Part shown: positions 63,904-64,000 of the stretch, one piece after another | Numbering within the stretch: the stretch's first letter is position 1 | How the letters are laid out: each line of letters opens with the position of its first letter | DNA from: Conchocele bisecta | Lineage: Eukaryota > Mollusca > Bivalvia > Lucinida > Thyasiridae | Direction of reading: 5' to 3' | Assembly: GCA_029237695.1 (NCBI GenBank) | Contig: CM055267.1 | Span: 12,923,043-12,987,042 of the forward strand | DNA: 64,000 bases | Position numbers and translations under genes: made by a program | The notes under the pieces: generated by a model | Database searches by the model: none | Told to the model about the DNA's origin: nothing | Seen by the model: the letters and a program-made list of their open reading frames with translations, nothing else

Positions 63904-64000
63904 GTACGCAACCGCAGATAAACACTGCCAGATTCATTCAGTATATGCCCCCTGGGTCAGCGTTGAGGTTACTATTTGAGAGGGGGCTACAGTAAAGCTT

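Overview
The window looks like animal nuclear DNA, most probably from a bivalve mollusc. Eleven GT-AG exons of a metazoan lysine demethylase gene (KDM1A/LSD1) run along the + strand from about 24.0 kb to the right edge. Around them are long introns filled with SINEs, foldback MITEs, satellites and tandem-array elements (cores followed by ~169-bp units) of a kind that is common in mollusc genomes. The species call is inference. KDM1A itself is clear from exon sequence, order and splice phases.

Layout. 1-1.2 kb: broken end of a non-LTR retrotransposon reverse transcriptase. 1.46-1.54 kb: tRNA-Thr-like gene. 2,235-21,685: a complete Polinton/Maverick (adintovirus-like) endogenous virus with two ~246-bp near-identical terminal inverted repeats and a 5-6-bp target duplication. 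From left to right it carries a broken zinc-finger gene, protein-primed DNA polymerase B (frameshifted), retroviral-type integrase, small membrane and basic proteins, packaging ATPase, major capsid protein, a membrane/coiled-coil protein, a ~478-codon virion-type protein with stops, a penton-like minor capsid protein, a fibre-like protein with 48-residue repeats, a two-helix membrane protein, a tRNA-like Pol III unit and two small genes. A 1.7-kb tandem-repeat transposon has jumped into one of its genes. I saw no adenain-like protease.

21.7-24.0 kb: dispersed repeats. 24,043-63,903: KDM1A exons for the acidic N-terminal linker, SWIRM domain, FAD-binding part of the amine oxidase domain and first half of the Tower domain; the gene continues beyond the window. 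The first exon runs straight and in frame into a 4.6-kb satellite of 51-bp (17-codon) units, each of which repeats the exon's splice-donor sequence. The introns hold a 64-bp satellite (53.8-57.9 kb) split by a transposon, several TA-flanked mariner/pogo-like elements, and a 4.7-kb transposon (58.4-63.2 kb) with a 232-codon gene and nine copies of a 16-bp motif.

How it fits together. The Polinton genes form a virus-like replication, packaging and capsid set. A ~36-bp upstream block is shared by polymerase and the terminal small genes, and a different AT-rich motif lies before structural genes, which suggests two expression classes. Several Polinton genes carry single frameshifts or stops while integrase, ATPase, major capsid and penton are open; decay and consensus error both remain possible.
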